From contig NZ_VXCP01000005.1 of NCBI RefSeq assembly GCF_011355085.1, forward strand, positions 1 to 64,000: 64,000 nt of DNA, written 5' to 3'. The position numbers and the translations under genes were made by a program. A model generated the notes under the pieces. That model did no database searches. It saw only the letters and a list, made by a program, of their open reading frames with translations, and was not told the origin of the DNA. Each line of letters begins with the position of its first letter. Position 1 is the stretch's first letter. Origin of the DNA: Pseudomonas akapageensis. GTDB taxonomy: Bacteria; Pseudomonadota; Gammaproteobacteria; Pseudomonadales; Pseudomonadaceae. Below are positions 46,437 through 56,138 of the stretch, piece after piece.

Positions 46437-49400
46437 ATGCGCTGTGCAAATTGCGGACTCGAGAATCCCTCCGGGGCCAGCTTCTGTGAAGCGTGCGGCG
46501 TCAGGTTGTCTCGCAGCTGTCCGCGCTGCGGGCATGAGGCGGGCGGTTCCGCCAAGTTCTGCAGTGAATGCGGCGCGCCGCTGACCGATGCGCCTGCTGC
46601 GCCATCAGCACGCCCCAAGCCTGTTTCAGAGCCCTCTCCAGCGCCCATTCATTACACGCCCCACCACCTTGCCGAGCGCATCCGCGCCGAACAGGCGGCC
46701 ATGGAAGCCCGGGGCGAGACCGCCGGTGAACGTAAGACCGTCACGGCACTGTTTGCCGACATGGCCGGTTCCACGGCGTTGATCCACGACCTCGATCCGG
46801 AAGAGGCCCACCGCCTGATCGAGCCAATCCTCGCGCTGATGATGGAAGCCGTCCACCACTACGAAGGTTATGTGGCCAAGACGCTGGGCGATGGCATACT
46901 CGCGCTGTTCGGAGCCCCCATCGCCCATGAGGATCATCCGCAGCGCGCGCTGTATGCGGCTCTGCGCATGCAGCAGGCGATACGTCGCCATGGCGACCGT
47001 ATTCGCCTGGAGAAAGGCATTGCGCTGCAAATCCGCGTCGGCATCCATACCGGAGAGGTCGTCGTGCGTTCGATCCGCACGGACAATTTGCACACCGATT
47101 ACGATCCGGTCGGGAACACGATCCACATTGCCTCCCGGATGGAGGGAACCGCCGCACCCTCATCGATCCTGGTGAGCGAGCCTACGTACAAGCTGGCGGA
47201 AGGTTATTTCGAATTCAAGGCGCTGGGGGCCGCCCAGGTCAAAGGCATTCCCGAGCCCCTTATTGTGTACGAGGTGCAGGGTCTCGGCGCGCTGCGCACA
47301 CGCCTGCAACTGTCGGCACATCGCGGGCTGGCCAGGTTTGTCGGCCGCCAGGTCGAGCTCGACCACCTGTATCAGGCGCTCGAGCAGTCCAAAGCGGGCC
47401 ACAGTAAAGTCGTCGCGGTGGTAGGTGAAGCCGGCGTCGGGAAGTCACGGCTGTTTCTTGAGTTCAAGGAGCGCTCGCGGCACGGCTGTCTGGTGCTGGA
47501 GACGTTCTCGGTATCGCACGGCAAGGCCTTCGCCTATTTCCCGCTCATCGAGCTTCTGAACAACTATTTTCAGATCACCGCCCAGGACGACGAGCGCCGG
47601 TGCCGGGAAAAGGTCATGGGCAAGACCCTTGCGCTCGAGCGAAGCTTCGAGGATCTCGTGCCCTACCTGCTCTATCTGCTGGGTATCGGCGAACGCAGTT
47701 CAGTGCTCGCGGCAATGGATCCACAGATCCGGCGCGATCGCACCTTCGACGCGATCACTCAACTGTTGGTGCGCGAGAGCCGCAATCAACCGATCGAGCT
47801 GCTGTTCGAGGATTTGCAATGGCTGGACGGCGAGACCGAAGCGTTCCTCGCGTACTTGATCGACCACCTGGCGAGCTCCCCGATCCTGCTTCTCGTGAAC
47901 TATCGGCCCGAGTATCAGCCTGCGTGGACGCGCGCAGGGCATTGCAGCCAACTGCGGCTCGAACCGCTGGGCGCCGCCGACGCACAGGCACTGCTCGCGA
48001 CCCTGCTTGGGGACGATCCTGCCCTCATCCCCCTCAAACAGCTCATCCTGAATAAGACGGAGGGCAACCCGTTCTTCATGGAAGAGGTGGTGCAAACGCT
48101 GGTCGAGGAGAAATTGCTGCTGGGTGACCCCGGTCAATATCGGATCGAGCAAACTCCGGCTGCGCTGCATATTCCCACCACCGTGCAGGGTGTACTCGCC
48201 GCCCGTATCGACCGGCTCCCCGTTGCGGAAAAGGAATTGCTGCAGACCCTCGCCGTAATCGGCAAAGAGTTTCCGTTCAGTCTGATCCAGTGCATCTGTG
48301 ATGGGCAGGACGCTCGGAGGAAAGACGATTTGTGCGATCTGCTCGCCCGACTGGAGGCTGCGGAGTTCATTTACCAGCGGCCTGCATTTCCGGAGGTGGA
48401 GTATTCGTTCAAGCATGCGCTGACTCAGGAGGTCGCGGGCCACTCGCTACTCACGGAGCGGCGTAGCGCGCTGCACGAGCGCACGGCGCAGGCCATCGAG
48501 ACACTGTTCCCCACTCGCATCGCAGAATACTGCAGTGAACTCGCGCACCACTACAGGCTGAGCGGTAATGTCCCGAAGGCCGTGGAATACCTGCACCGTA
48601 CCGGGCAACAGGCCCTCCAGCATTGCGCCCTTTCCGATGCAATGCGTCACCTCGGTGCGGCGCTGGAATTGCTCAAGCATTTGCCCGACACGCCCGCCCG
48701 TGCTCATCAGGAACTGACGTTGCTACTCGCCCTGGGGCCGGCCTTGATGGCCGTGCGCGGCTATGGTGCGCCCGAGGTAGCGGCCACTTACACCCGCGCA
48801 CTGGCGCTGTGTGCGCAAGTCGGGGACGACTCGGTGCTTTTCCCTGCGCTGCTGGGACTGCGGACTTACTACTCGTTGCGTGCAGAATACTCAACTGCAC
48901 GCGAACTGGGTGAACGACTGCTCAGTGTTGCGCAAACTGCGCAGGATCCGGACTTGCTCGTGGATGCCCATGCCGCACTCGGGGCGACATTATTTTGCCA
49001 GGGTGATCTGCGCAAAGCCTTTGAACATCAGGAGCGGGCACGTGTTCTCTACAACCCGGACCGACATCGCACTCATGCCATTACGTACGGCATGGATCCG
49101 GACTACGTCCTGTCATTTTCGGCCTGGAGTCTTTGGTACTTGGGATTCCCTGATCAGGCAAGCACGCGTAGCCGGGATACCCTCGCTCTGGCCAAGGTGT
49201 CCCACCCGTTCAGCTTGGCCTTCACCCTGTCCGCTACGTCGATACTGGGGCAATTTCGGCACGACGTAAAACTCGCCGAAGAGTGTGCAGATGCCGCCAT
49301 CAAGCTTTCACTCGAACGAGGGTTTCCGTTTTATTTGACATGGGGGAATATTCTTCAAGGTTGGGCTCGCGCCGAGCAGGGAAACATTGACGAGGGAATC

Positions 49401-49886
49401 GCTCAGATCACCAACAGTATCGCCACTTACCAAGCCGCTGGAGCGGAGCTTGGATGTTCTTATTTTCTGGCCCTGCTGGCCGCAGCGCACGGGCGCGCCG
49501 GGCAACCGCAGGCAGGATTGGAGGCCGTGACCGACGCTTTGGCTATGGTGAACAGAACAGGCGAGCACTTTTACGAAGCAGAGCTGTACCGCCTCAAGGG
49601 CGCTCTTACCCTGCAATGTCCAGGAGAAGAACGACAGGACGCTTCCGTGCGGCAGAAAGCGCAAGCATGCTTTCACAAGGCGATCTCGATCGCTCGGCAA
49701 CAAGGGGCAAAGTCACTCGAGCTACGCGCCACAGTGAACCTTGCTCAGCTATGGGAGACACAAGACAAGGAGGCGGCCAGAGAAATGCTGGCCGATATCT
49801 ATAGCTTCTTCACCGAAGGCTTCGACAGCGTTGATTTACTGCAAGCCAAGGCGTTGCTCGATGCATGGGCATCAAGCGAAGAGTGA
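46437..49886 (+). CDS. Zinc-ribbon / class III cyclase / AAA / TPR protein
   Basis: An 1149-aa protein; ATG at 46437 with AAGGGAAGAG upstream. Domains in order: double zinc ribbon (CANCG..CEACG, CPRCG..CSECG; 1-45), class III nucleotide cyclase (~95-280; metal Asp in LFADMAGST and TLGDGILALFG, and NTIHIASR), AAA_16-type ATPase (Walker A VGEAGVGKSRL, ~325), and a long TPR-like helical C-terminus (~650-1140). Such proteins are uncommon in Pseudomonas. It may make cAMP in response to a signal read by the ATPase/TPR part. It is alone, with no obvious partner. Confidence 0.85.
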   Translation: MRCANCGLENPSGASFCEACGVRLSRSCPRCGHEAGGSAKFCSECGAPLTDAPAAPSARPKPVSEPSPAPIHYTPHHLAERIRAEQAAMEARGETAGERKTVTALFADMAGSTALIHDLDPEEAHRLIEPILALMMEAVHHYEGYVAKTLGDGILALFGAPIAHEDHPQRALYAALRMQQAIRRHGDRIRLEKGIALQIRVGIHTGEVVVRSIRTDNLHTDYDPVGNTIHIASRMEGTAAPSSILVSEPTYKLAEGYFEFKALGAAQVKGIPEPLIVYEVQGLGALRTRLQLSAHRGLARFVGRQVELDHLYQALEQSKAGHSKVVAVVGEAGVGKSRLFLEFKERSRHGCLVLETFSVSHGKAFAYFPLIELLNNYFQITAQDDERRCREKVMGKTLALERSFEDLVPYLLYLLGIGERSSVLAAMDPQIRRDRTFDAITQLLVRESRNQPIELLFEDLQWLDGETEAFLAYLIDHLASSPILLLVNYRPEYQPAWTRAGHCSQLRLEPLGAADAQALLATLLGDDPALIPLKQLILNKTEGNPFFMEEVVQTLVEEKLLLGDPGQYRIEQTPAALHIPTTVQGVLAARIDRLPVAEKELLQTLAVIGKEFPFSLIQCICDGQDARRKDDLCDLLARLEAAEFIYQRPAFPEVEYSFKHALTQEVAGHSLLTERRSALHERTAQAIETLFPTRIAEYCSELAHHYRLSGNVPKAVEYLHRTGQQALQHCALSDAMRHLGAALELLKHLPDTPARAHQELTLLLALGPALMAVRGYGAPEVAATYTRALALCAQVGDDSVLFPALLGLRTYYSLRAEYSTARELGERLLSVAQTAQDPDLLVDAHAALGATLFCQGDLRKAFEHQERARVLYNPDRHRTHAITYGMDPDYVLSFSAWSLWYLGFPDQASTRSRDTLALAKVSHPFSLAFTLSATSILGQFRHDVKLAEECADAAIKLSLERGFPFYLTWGNILQGWARAEQGNIDEGIAQITNSIATYQAAGAELGCSYFLALLAAAHGRAGQPQAGLEAVTDALAMVNRTGEHFYEAELYRLKGALTLQCPGEERQDASVRQKAQACFHKAISIARQQGAKSLELRATVNLAQLWETQDKEAAREMLADIYSFFTEGFDSVDLLQAKALLDAWASSEE

Positions 49887-49903
49887 ACGGTGCTGAAGCC
49901 CCC

Positions 49904-49942
49904 CCAAAAAAAAGGGCGACAAAGGATCACTTTGTCACCCAA
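49904..49942 (-). terminator. Intrinsic terminator of the ribB gene
   Basis: On the minus strand the hairpin GGGTGACAAAG-TGATC-CTTTGTCGCCC is followed by eight T. It lies about 170 bp after the ribB stop. Confidence 0.8.
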
Positions 49943-50112
49943 CCCCATTGAGGGAAGTTTTTCTTCACAAGAGAACATACCGTGATGGGTTATCCGGCAT
50001 GTACACACAGCACTGGCGAAGGTACTGGATGTCTATAGCAGCTACTGCGTCTATGACTGCGAATAGTTCTGCTTTGAAATCGCTATCAGAAAGTGCGCCC
50101 TACTCTCGAGTC

Positions 50113-51201
50113 TCAGATATCGGGTGAAATATAATCCATGACTTCCAGCTCGAAGCCTGAGAGCGAATTGAACTTTACATGTGAACTGAGCAGCCTCATT
50201 TTACGCACTCCAAGATCACGTAAAATTTGTGAACCAGCGCCAACGGTACTGTAGGTATTTAGTACTTTGGATGCCTTTGTCGGTTGTCGTAGATGTGCCA
50301 CCAGGTCTTCGCCTTCAAGGGAATTTCCCAGCAAGAGCACCACGCCAGTTCCTTCGTCGGCCACCCGGGCCATGGCGGCGCGCAAACTCCATCTACCGGG
50401 CTGCTGAACGTGCAAGAGATCACGCAAGGGATCCATGTTGTGTACTCGCACGAGGGGCACTTCGTGGCTGGCCAGATCTCCCCGAACCAGGGCCAGGTGC
50501 ACGTCGCTTTCGATCTCGTCTCGATAAGTAAACATTCGAAACGGCCCCTGTTCGGTTTCCAATGTCTGTTCATCGATGCGCCGAACGGTGTGCTCATGGA
50601 GCAGGCGATAGTGAATGAGATCAGCAATCGTGCCAATTTTCAGCCCGTGCATTTCGGCAAATGCTTCAAGCTCGGGACGACGCGCCATGCTTCCATCCTC
50701 GTTCATGATCTCGCAGATGACACCACATTCGGCAAAGCCAGCTATACGTGCCAGATCGCAGGCCGCCTCCGTATGCCCTGCGCGCGCAAGCACGCCGCCA
50801 GGCTGCGCCATCAGCGGAAACATGTGACCGGGGCTCACTAAATCGCTTGATTTGGCATTCCTGGATACCGCGACTTGTACCGTATGTGCTCGATCCGCAG
50901 CGGAAATACCAGTACTAATTCCTTCCTTTGCTTCTATGGATACTGTGAACCTGGTACCGAAACCGGAGGCATTACCGGTCACCATCAGGGGCAGACATAG
51001 TTGATCGCAAAGCGTTTTAGACATCGGCATGCAAATCAATCCGCGTGCATGCTTAGCCATAAAATTAATGTGAGCCGCAGTAATGCATTCAGCAGCAATG
51101 ATCAAGTCGCCTTCGTTCTCACGATCCTCATCGTCAATAAGAATGACCATTTTTCTGGCGCGAATGTCTCGGATAATATCTTCGATGCTACTCAGCGGCA
51201 T
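50113..51201 (-). CDS. ribB: DHBP synthase with degenerate RibA domain
   Basis: A 362-aa 3,4-dihydroxy-2-butanone 4-phosphate synthase, the four-carbon branch of riboflavin synthesis from ribulose 5-phosphate. Motifs: DDEDRENEGDLI, ARGLICMPM, TGISAADRAHTV, SPGHMFPL, RAGHTEAACDL. The C-terminal ~160 residues align with GTP cyclohydrolase II but lack its zinc cysteines, so only the RibB activity is expected. It sits at the end of a flavin-dependent catabolic gene set, which suggests it supplies extra flavin. Confidence 0.9.
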   Translation of the reverse strand: MPLSSIEDIIRDIRARKMVILIDDEDRENEGDLIIAAECITAAHINFMAKHARGLICMPMSKTLCDQLCLPLMVTGNASGFGTRFTVSIEAKEGISTGISAADRAHTVQVAVSRNAKSSDLVSPGHMFPLMAQPGGVLARAGHTEAACDLARIAGFAECGVICEIMNEDGSMARRPELEAFAEMHGLKIGTIADLIHYRLLHEHTVRRIDEQTLETEQGPFRMFTYRDEIESDVHLALVRGDLASHEVPLVRVHNMDPLRDLLHVQQPGRWSLRAAMARVADEGTGVVLLLGNSLEGEDLVAHLRQPTKASKVLNTYSTVGAGSQILRDLGVRKMRLLSSHVKFNSLSGFELEVMDYISPDI

Positions 51202-51247
51202 GTGAGATCGTCCTTAAGACCTAGTGGATGACTTCCGGCTACCGAGC

Positions 51248-51270
51248 CGTCCGGCTGAAAGCCGGACGGT
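51248..51270. terminator. Hairpin between MFS and ribB genes
   Basis: CCGTCCGGCT-GAA-AGCCGGACGG forms a 10-bp stem in the 83-bp spacer. No T-run follows on the minus strand, so it may be an attenuator or RNA-stability hairpin and not a terminator. Confidence 0.4.
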
Positions 51271-51284
51271 TATCTGCCAGTTTA

Positions 51285-52508
51285 TTATTGATCCACGAGC
51301 AAGGTTCTTTGCACAGAATCCTCACTTTTTGGAGACACTGCAAAAAAACAAAGCAATGTGGTCAAGAAAGAAGCTGCAGCCAAAGCAATCCAGGCGGCAT
51401 TATTTCCGACATTACTTATGAACCACCCGTATATAACAGGCACGATGAATCCACCAATAGCCGAGAGTGTGAGCATCAAACCGCAGGCTGTTGGAATGTC
51501 CGAAACTTCAAGATCGTTTTGATAGAATCCTGGGGCCGAGATCCAAGCAGCAAACGCCATAATTGTTGAAGCCCCGATTACAGCAGCTACAACCTGCAAG
51601 CCTGCGAGCCCAAGTTGGGGCACCAGTAACAGTGCAATTGATTCGACGAGGCAGGCCACGACGAAAGTCGGAATTACACCGAATACCCTGTCGGCAAGCC
51701 ATCCTCCCAACGGGCCACCTATGGCCCCACTTACTAAAAGGATTGCTCCCAGCAGACCTGCTTCGTGCGCCTCCAAATGTAACTGCTCTGTGGCGTATTG
51801 AGGCAGTAATTGAGCCGCCGTAAAATAGCTACCGTATCCGCCTATAAAGCTAACACCCAATACCCACAGATTTCGATTCCCAAAGATTCGCTTGAGCGAC
51901 TCGATATTGAGCGACTTTCTGTCGACGCCATTCCCAGCGATCGTTCTGGGGGTTGGAAAGAAAAACAGCATGACCACAAATGTGACAGCGGCAACAAGCC
52001 CCGCCAAGAGCAGCGCGTCGCGCCAGCCATGGTGATTAACGACATCAATCCAGACGTACAGCCCGAGGCAGGCACCCAAGGTAAATGCGATGCCGTCGAC
52101 GATGCCATTCGCTGTACCTAGCTCGCGTCCCCTGAACCAGGCTGCAGTGAGGCCAAGCGCGCTACCGACATAAATTGAAGCGCCAACTCCACTGACAAAT
52201 CGGGCAGCGAGTAATAGATCATAATTGGGCGCTTTGGCAGACATGAGCGTCCCCAGAGTTAGAACCGCAATGCCCAACAACATTGCGGTGCGCAATCCGA
52301 GTGCTTCTGAAATCATTCCTGCAGGGATATGTGCAATACCGTAACCTGCGACAAATATACCCACTAGCAATGCCAGTTGAGGATATCCAAGATTCATCTC
52401 TATCATCAGTGCGCCAAAGGTTGGAACAATGCTGAACCAGTTCAGCGTACACTGAAGGAATGAGACTGCTATTACAGCCAAAGCCACCCATCTGTTATTC
52501 ATGACCAC
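51285..52508 (-). CDS. MFS transporter
   Basis: A 407-aa major facilitator superfamily protein with about 12 hydrophobic helices. It starts WVALAVIAVSFLQCTLNWFSIVPTFGALM and has the helix 2-3 loop region around SEALGLRT and a second-half GGWLADRVFG loop. Its place among catabolic genes suggests it imports the substrate of the pathway. Its base composition is more AT-rich than the liu and eCIS genes. Confidence 0.88.
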   Translation of the reverse strand: MVMNNRWVALAVIAVSFLQCTLNWFSIVPTFGALMIEMNLGYPQLALLVGIFVAGYGIAHIPAGMISEALGLRTAMLLGIAVLTLGTLMSAKAPNYDLLLAARFVSGVGASIYVGSALGLTAAWFRGRELGTANGIVDGIAFTLGACLGLYVWIDVVNHHGWRDALLLAGLVAAVTFVVMLFFFPTPRTIAGNGVDRKSLNIESLKRIFGNRNLWVLGVSFIGGYGSYFTAAQLLPQYATEQLHLEAHEAGLLGAILLVSGAIGGPLGGWLADRVFGVIPTFVVACLVESIALLLVPQLGLAGLQVVAAVIGASTIMAFAAWISAPGFYQNDLEVSDIPTACGLMLTLSAIGGFIVPVIYGWFISNVGNNAAWIALAAASFLTTLLCFFAVSPKSEDSVQRTLLVDQ

Positions 52509-52590
52509 TCCTTTCGCTCTTAGGCGAAATAATTAAATTGAAACGAGTTCTTTGTTCGGGTAGACATACAAAATTTAGTAACAGTGCAGC

Positions 52591-53478
52591 TCAGTCGCGC
52601 GATGTTTCCTGGATTAATTTAATGATTGCTTGAGTCAGCGGCTGTTCCGGCCGCGACAGTTCCGATAGCAAATTAAAGTGGTTTCGCTCAGGGGCAGCGA
52701 CGGTCAACACCGCGTGTCCCTTGTCCTTCCACGCCGCTTCGTAAGCCTGGGTTTGTCTTTTAAAACCATCGGTCTCGAGCCCCCCGACCGATAAAATCAA
52801 GGGTGGCGCACTTTCTGGAATAAGGTGGATAGGACTGAGTGCTTTTGCTTGGTAGGGTTCCAGGCGAAGCCATTCGTTGGGCCCTATATCACACAGCGGT
52901 TCAATATCAAACAGCCCACTCAAGGCGACAGCCCCCTTGATCAGGTTGGGCGGAACATCGAATTCCTCTTGCCATTGCGAGGCGAGCAACATCCCCACCA
53001 AATGCCCGCCGGCCGAGCTACCACCCACATAGAATTGCGAGGGATTCACACCAAACTTCACAACGTTTCGATACAGCCAAGCTACAGCGCTGCGTATTTC
53101 CCTGACGACTTCTGCGAGCGTCGCGTGTGGCAACAACGTGTACTCCACTGTCGCCACCGCTATCCCGGCATCGGTGAACACTTTTGCCATAAGGGCAGCA
53201 TCTTCTTTGGTCTGCGAGCGCCAGTATCCTCCGTGAATAAATATAAAAAGCGGCGCAGGCTGATTGACGGTCGAGACCGGGAACAAGTCGAGCCGTTCAG
53301 CAGCTGCCAACCCGTACTTCAGATCGTAGATACCCACACAGGCTGCCTTGGCAGCGCAAGAAAGCTCCGCGTATTCGCGCACGCAAGCGTCGAAATCTGA
53401 AACGGAACCACGGGCATTGTATTGAACGTTACGTTGTTCAACGCTTTCAAAATAGAGGTCGTGTTCGACTTTGGACAT
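52591..53478 (-). CDS. Arylformamidase-like alpha/beta hydrolase
   Basis: A 295-aa alpha/beta hydrolase. The oxyanion-hole motif HGGYW (~81-85) and nucleophile elbow GGSSAGG are those of kynurenine formamidase-like enzymes, and a late ERNHFNLL supplies the His. Related arylformamidases hydrolyse N-formylkynurenine, and similar hydrolases release anthranilate from N-formylanthranilate. With antABC nearby, a role in freeing anthranilate or a related aryl amine from an N-acyl intermediate is a fair inference. Substrate unproven. Confidence 0.83.
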   Translation of the reverse strand: MSKVEHDLYFESVEQRNVQYNARGSVSDFDACVREYAELSCAAKAACVGIYDLKYGLAAAERLDLFPVSTVNQPAPLFIFIHGGYWRSQTKEDAALMAKVFTDAGIAVATVEYTLLPHATLAEVVREIRSAVAWLYRNVVKFGVNPSQFYVGGSSAGGHLVGMLLASQWQEEFDVPPNLIKGAVALSGLFDIEPLCDIGPNEWLRLEPYQAKALSPIHLIPESAPPLILSVGGLETDGFKRQTQAYEAAWKDKGHAVLTVAAPERNHFNLLSELSRPEQPLTQAIIKLIQETSRD

Positions 53479-53693
53479 AATGTGGTTTCTTTATCTTATT
53501 GAAGATCAGCGCAACTTTAATCAGTTTTGCCGCTCAGAACATTTTCTTCAGAACTCGCTGAAATGGCGTCCTGAAATCCAATGTGAAAGCCACCCAGCAT
53601 CCGTACAGCCTTGCTTCCATGACACTCCAGCCTGAGAAGTCACCCGGCAAAATCCACCTGCCGAGCAACTTCTTATCAGTTCAAAAAGCGAGC

Positions 53694-54800
53694 TTATTTC
53701 GACGCGAGTGCAGATACCTTGGTGTTAACGCCAAAGTCGGCCATCATCGGGATAATTTGCTCACCGACAATTTTCAAATCGTCCACAAAATCGGGGACGA
53801 TAATCGTGATGCCGTCCAATTGCCCTTCAGTGATGGTATGAGCGACTCGGCGTGCAAGTGTCTCGACAGAACCTGTCAAGGCACCGCCGAGAACCGAACT
53901 CACATGCTCATTCTGATTGATGAAATACTGAGCGGCGAAGTTTTCCTTGGCGCTCCTGTCCGTCGAATATTCCATTGCCTGGCGAGCCAGCGCCTCACGA
54001 TCCACACCCGCATCGAAGAAATCCAGACGATCCTTGGCTTCTGCATCGGTGGCGCCTGGAATCAAGGTAAACAATCCATAAGACTTGAAGTCAGGTTTCC
54101 CCGCCCTGGCCGCCAGCTCTTTAACGCGTTTGCCTCGGGCCAGAGATTTTTCGTCGTCGCTGCAAGGGAAAAAGCTGCCGTTGCAGTTGTCGATTGTAAA
54201 TTGGAAGCCTCGGTCTGATGCTCCAGCACATATGATCGGAGGCATCTTTTTGGGCTTCGGGTTGGACATGCAATCATCCAACTCGAAAAAGTCACCCTTA
54301 TGGCTGACGCGATCCTGCGTCCAGAGTTGCTGAACGACCTTGATCCATTCTTCCGCAAGTGCGTAGCGGGATGCGTGATCCAGATCGCGCCAAAGGCCCA
54401 TCTGGCCGAGATCAAACGGGTTGGAACCGGATACGAGGTTCAGACCTATACGGCCGTTGGAAATCTGATCCATCGTAGCGATCATCTTGGCTACGATTGC
54501 TGGCGGAAAAATCATCATGTGAACGGTGCCCCAGACACCAATCGAGGACGTTGCTTCAGCCAACCCCGCCATGGTGCTCAGCGATTCAAGAGAAGTGTTC
54601 CAATGGTTAGTTGCGCCGCCGTAGCCTCGCCATTTCGCCTGACTGAGCGCAAAGTCGAACCCCATTTTCTCGGCAAGGAGAGTCACCTGCTTTACATACT
54701 CGTAGGTGCCTGGGAGCTTGGGCCCGTTAGTTGACGCTACCCAACCATTGTTTGTTACAGGCAGAAAGACACCAACTTCAATCAATTTTGAATCGTTCAC
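53694..54800 (-). CDS. RutA-like flavin-dependent monooxygenase
   Basis: A 368-aa luciferase-like (LLM) monooxygenase close in pattern to RutA, which opens the uracil ring by oxidative amide cleavage with a flavin-N5-peroxide. Shared segments are IGVFLPVTNNGWVAST-like N-terminus, FDFALSQAKWRGYGG, IFPPAIVAKMIATMDQISNGRIGLNLVSG and KGDFFELDDC. Differences from RutA, plus a lack of rutB/rutD/rutG partners, suggest another amide or N-heterocycle substrate. It needs reduced FMN from one of the reductases at 55-56 kb. RidA precedes it in the same direction. Confidence 0.88.
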   Translation of the reverse strand: MNDSKLIEVGVFLPVTNNGWVASTNGPKLPGTYEYVKQVTLLAEKMGFDFALSQAKWRGYGGATNHWNTSLESLSTMAGLAEATSSIGVWGTVHMMIFPPAIVAKMIATMDQISNGRIGLNLVSGSNPFDLGQMGLWRDLDHASRYALAEEWIKVVQQLWTQDRVSHKGDFFELDDCMSNPKPKKMPPIICAGASDRGFQFTIDNCNGSFFPCSDDEKSLARGKRVKELAARAGKPDFKSYGLFTLIPGATDAEAKDRLDFFDAGVDREALARQAMEYSTDRSAKENFAAQYFINQNEHVSSVLGGALTGSVETLARRVAHTITEGQLDGITIIVPDFVDDLKIVGEQIIPMMADFGVNTKVSALASK

Positions 54801-54859
54801 TTGAGCACCTCAATGAAAGTTAGCTACTTACAATGTAAATACTGGGTCAGTCAGCCGTC

Positions 54860-55267
54860 TCAGGAACGCACGACGGCTTCTGCTTCAATTTCAATCAGGA
54901 TGGAGGGGAAGATCAGTGCATTGACTTCAACTCCAGTACTTGCTGGCCGGTACTCGCCGAAATACTTCTTGCGCACTCCCCAGTATTCCTTTGTTACTTC
55001 TGAAGTGAGGGGGCATGCAAAATAAGTGGTGAGTCTCACAATGTCCGACATCGCGGCGCCTTCACGTTTCAGAATTGCCTTTATATTTTCGAAGCACTGC
55101 GTCGCTTGCGCTTCCAAGTCGCCTTCTCCAACAATGTCTCCTTTTGGGTTAAGCGCGATCTGCCCCGAGAGGTAGATCGTGTTCCCTGCACGAATGGCAG
55201 GCGCTGGAGGCATGTCCTTTTCCCAGTCCCATTCCCAAGCCACGGATTTAATGTGATGCTCGGACAT
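54860..55267 (-). CDS. RidA/RutC-family protein
   Basis: A 135-aa Rid-family protein, which in general hydrolyses reactive imine/enamine or aminoacrylate intermediates. Conserved parts are GNTIYLSGQIALNPKGDIVGEGDLEAQATQCFENIKAIL and the end of the barrel. In the rut pathway the homologue RutC acts after RutA, and here it is directly upstream of the RutA-like gene. It is expected to be the first gene of that transcript, from the promoter region at 55268-55540. Confidence 0.87.
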   Translation of the reverse strand: MSEHHIKSVAWEWDWEKDMPPAPAIRAGNTIYLSGQIALNPKGDIVGEGDLEAQATQCFENIKAILKREGAAMSDIVRLTTYFACPLTSEVTKEYWGVRKKYFGEYRPASTGVEVNALIFPSILIEIEAEAVVRS

Positions 55268-55586
55268 TTTGTTCTCCTACGATCGAATGATTAGCCCATC
55301 CTTCGGAGCATCCTCAAGAGTTAAAAACCCTTCAGGCAAGACTTAACTCCTTGTTACCGAGTCGATTGGGCATAACTCATTTGAACGCATCGACTTACAC
55401 TCGCCTATCCGTTTTAGCCTCTCGTTCTGTCCATCCGTAAAAATTCAGCCTCACATGAGCGGCACGAAACCGGTTTTTCCAGGGGAAATTAACCAACCCT
55501 GAGCAAAGGGTGGACGAAACCACAGCAACAAAGGCTTAAACAAAAAATGGGGACAATAGTCCCCATCTTTTCCTGTTGCTGCCCGG
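55268..55586 (-). promoter_or_regulatory. Control region of the ridA operon
   Basis: About 320 bp without a gene. On the minus strand it has TAAAACGGATAG (plus coordinates 55405-55416), identical over 12 bases to a site before antA. A weaker half-site GATGGACAG lies 22 bp upstream (55427-55435). A TTCAAA -10-like element starts 19 bp after the site. The terminator of the flavin reductase operon is at 55541-55570. Confidence 0.55.
55541..55570 (-). terminator. Terminator of the flavin reductase operon
   Basis: On the minus strand ATGGGGAC-TATT-GTCCCCAT is followed by a T-run (TTTTTTG). It lies 17-40 bp after the flavin reductase stop and separates that transcript from ridA. Confidence 0.82.
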
Positions 55587-56138
55587 TCAGCTGGAAGCAG
55601 GCTTTGATTCCAAGTTACGAAATGCGCTTCCGTGAAAAACCAGGGGCTCTTCCAATGGACGGGTCGTTAAGGCGTTAATGCGCAACAGTACGATTCCGTG
55701 ATCGCCTGCCGGCAATACATTTTCGAGAGTGCAATCAAGCCACGCAGTAGCCCCGTCGATAAATACCGCGCCCTCAGGACTGATCGACAAGTTTAACTTT
55801 TCAAATTTGTCCTCTGCTCGGGAAGCGAGTCGACGAACAGATTCATTGTGCTGGTATCCAAGAACGCTAATGCCTAACCGGGGTAACTCTTTGAGGATAT
55901 CCCAGGTATGCGAATTCCACTGGACACAAAAAGCGACCAGCGCAGGATCGATGGAGACCGCCACGAAACTGCTGGCAATCAGACAAACGGGCTCATCATT
56001 TGCTACCGCGCTGACGGCGACGACACCCGTTGGGAAGCAACCGAATGCGTTTCTCAGAAGTTTGGTTTCTTCTTCCAAACCTTTGAGCGACTGAAAGGGT
56101 GGATCCGGTACTAAATTGACTTCAGGAATACGAGACAT
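55587..56138 (-). CDS. Flavin reductase (RutF/HpaC-like)
   Basis: A 183-aa flavin reductase-like FMN-binding protein. The family motif FGCFPTGVVAVSA is near residue 32; IASSFVAVSIDPALVAFCV and LDCTLENVLPAGDHGIVLLRI follow. It makes reduced flavin with NAD(P)H for a monooxygenase. I start it at the ATG at 56138, one base overlapping the previous stop (TAATG). Confidence 0.87.
   Translation of the reverse strand: MSRIPEVNLVPDPPFQSLKGLEEETKLLRNAFGCFPTGVVAVSAVANDEPVCLIASSFVAVSIDPALVAFCVQWNSHTWDILKELPRLGISVLGYQHNESVRRLASRAEDKFEKLNLSISPEGAVFIDGATAWLDCTLENVLPAGDHGIVLLRINALTTRPLEEPLVFHGSAFRNLESKPASS

Noticed and set aside
51202..51284. FMN riboswitch before ribB
   Set aside because: The leader is only 83 bp, contains a simple hairpin and does not show the conserved multi-stem RFN pattern.
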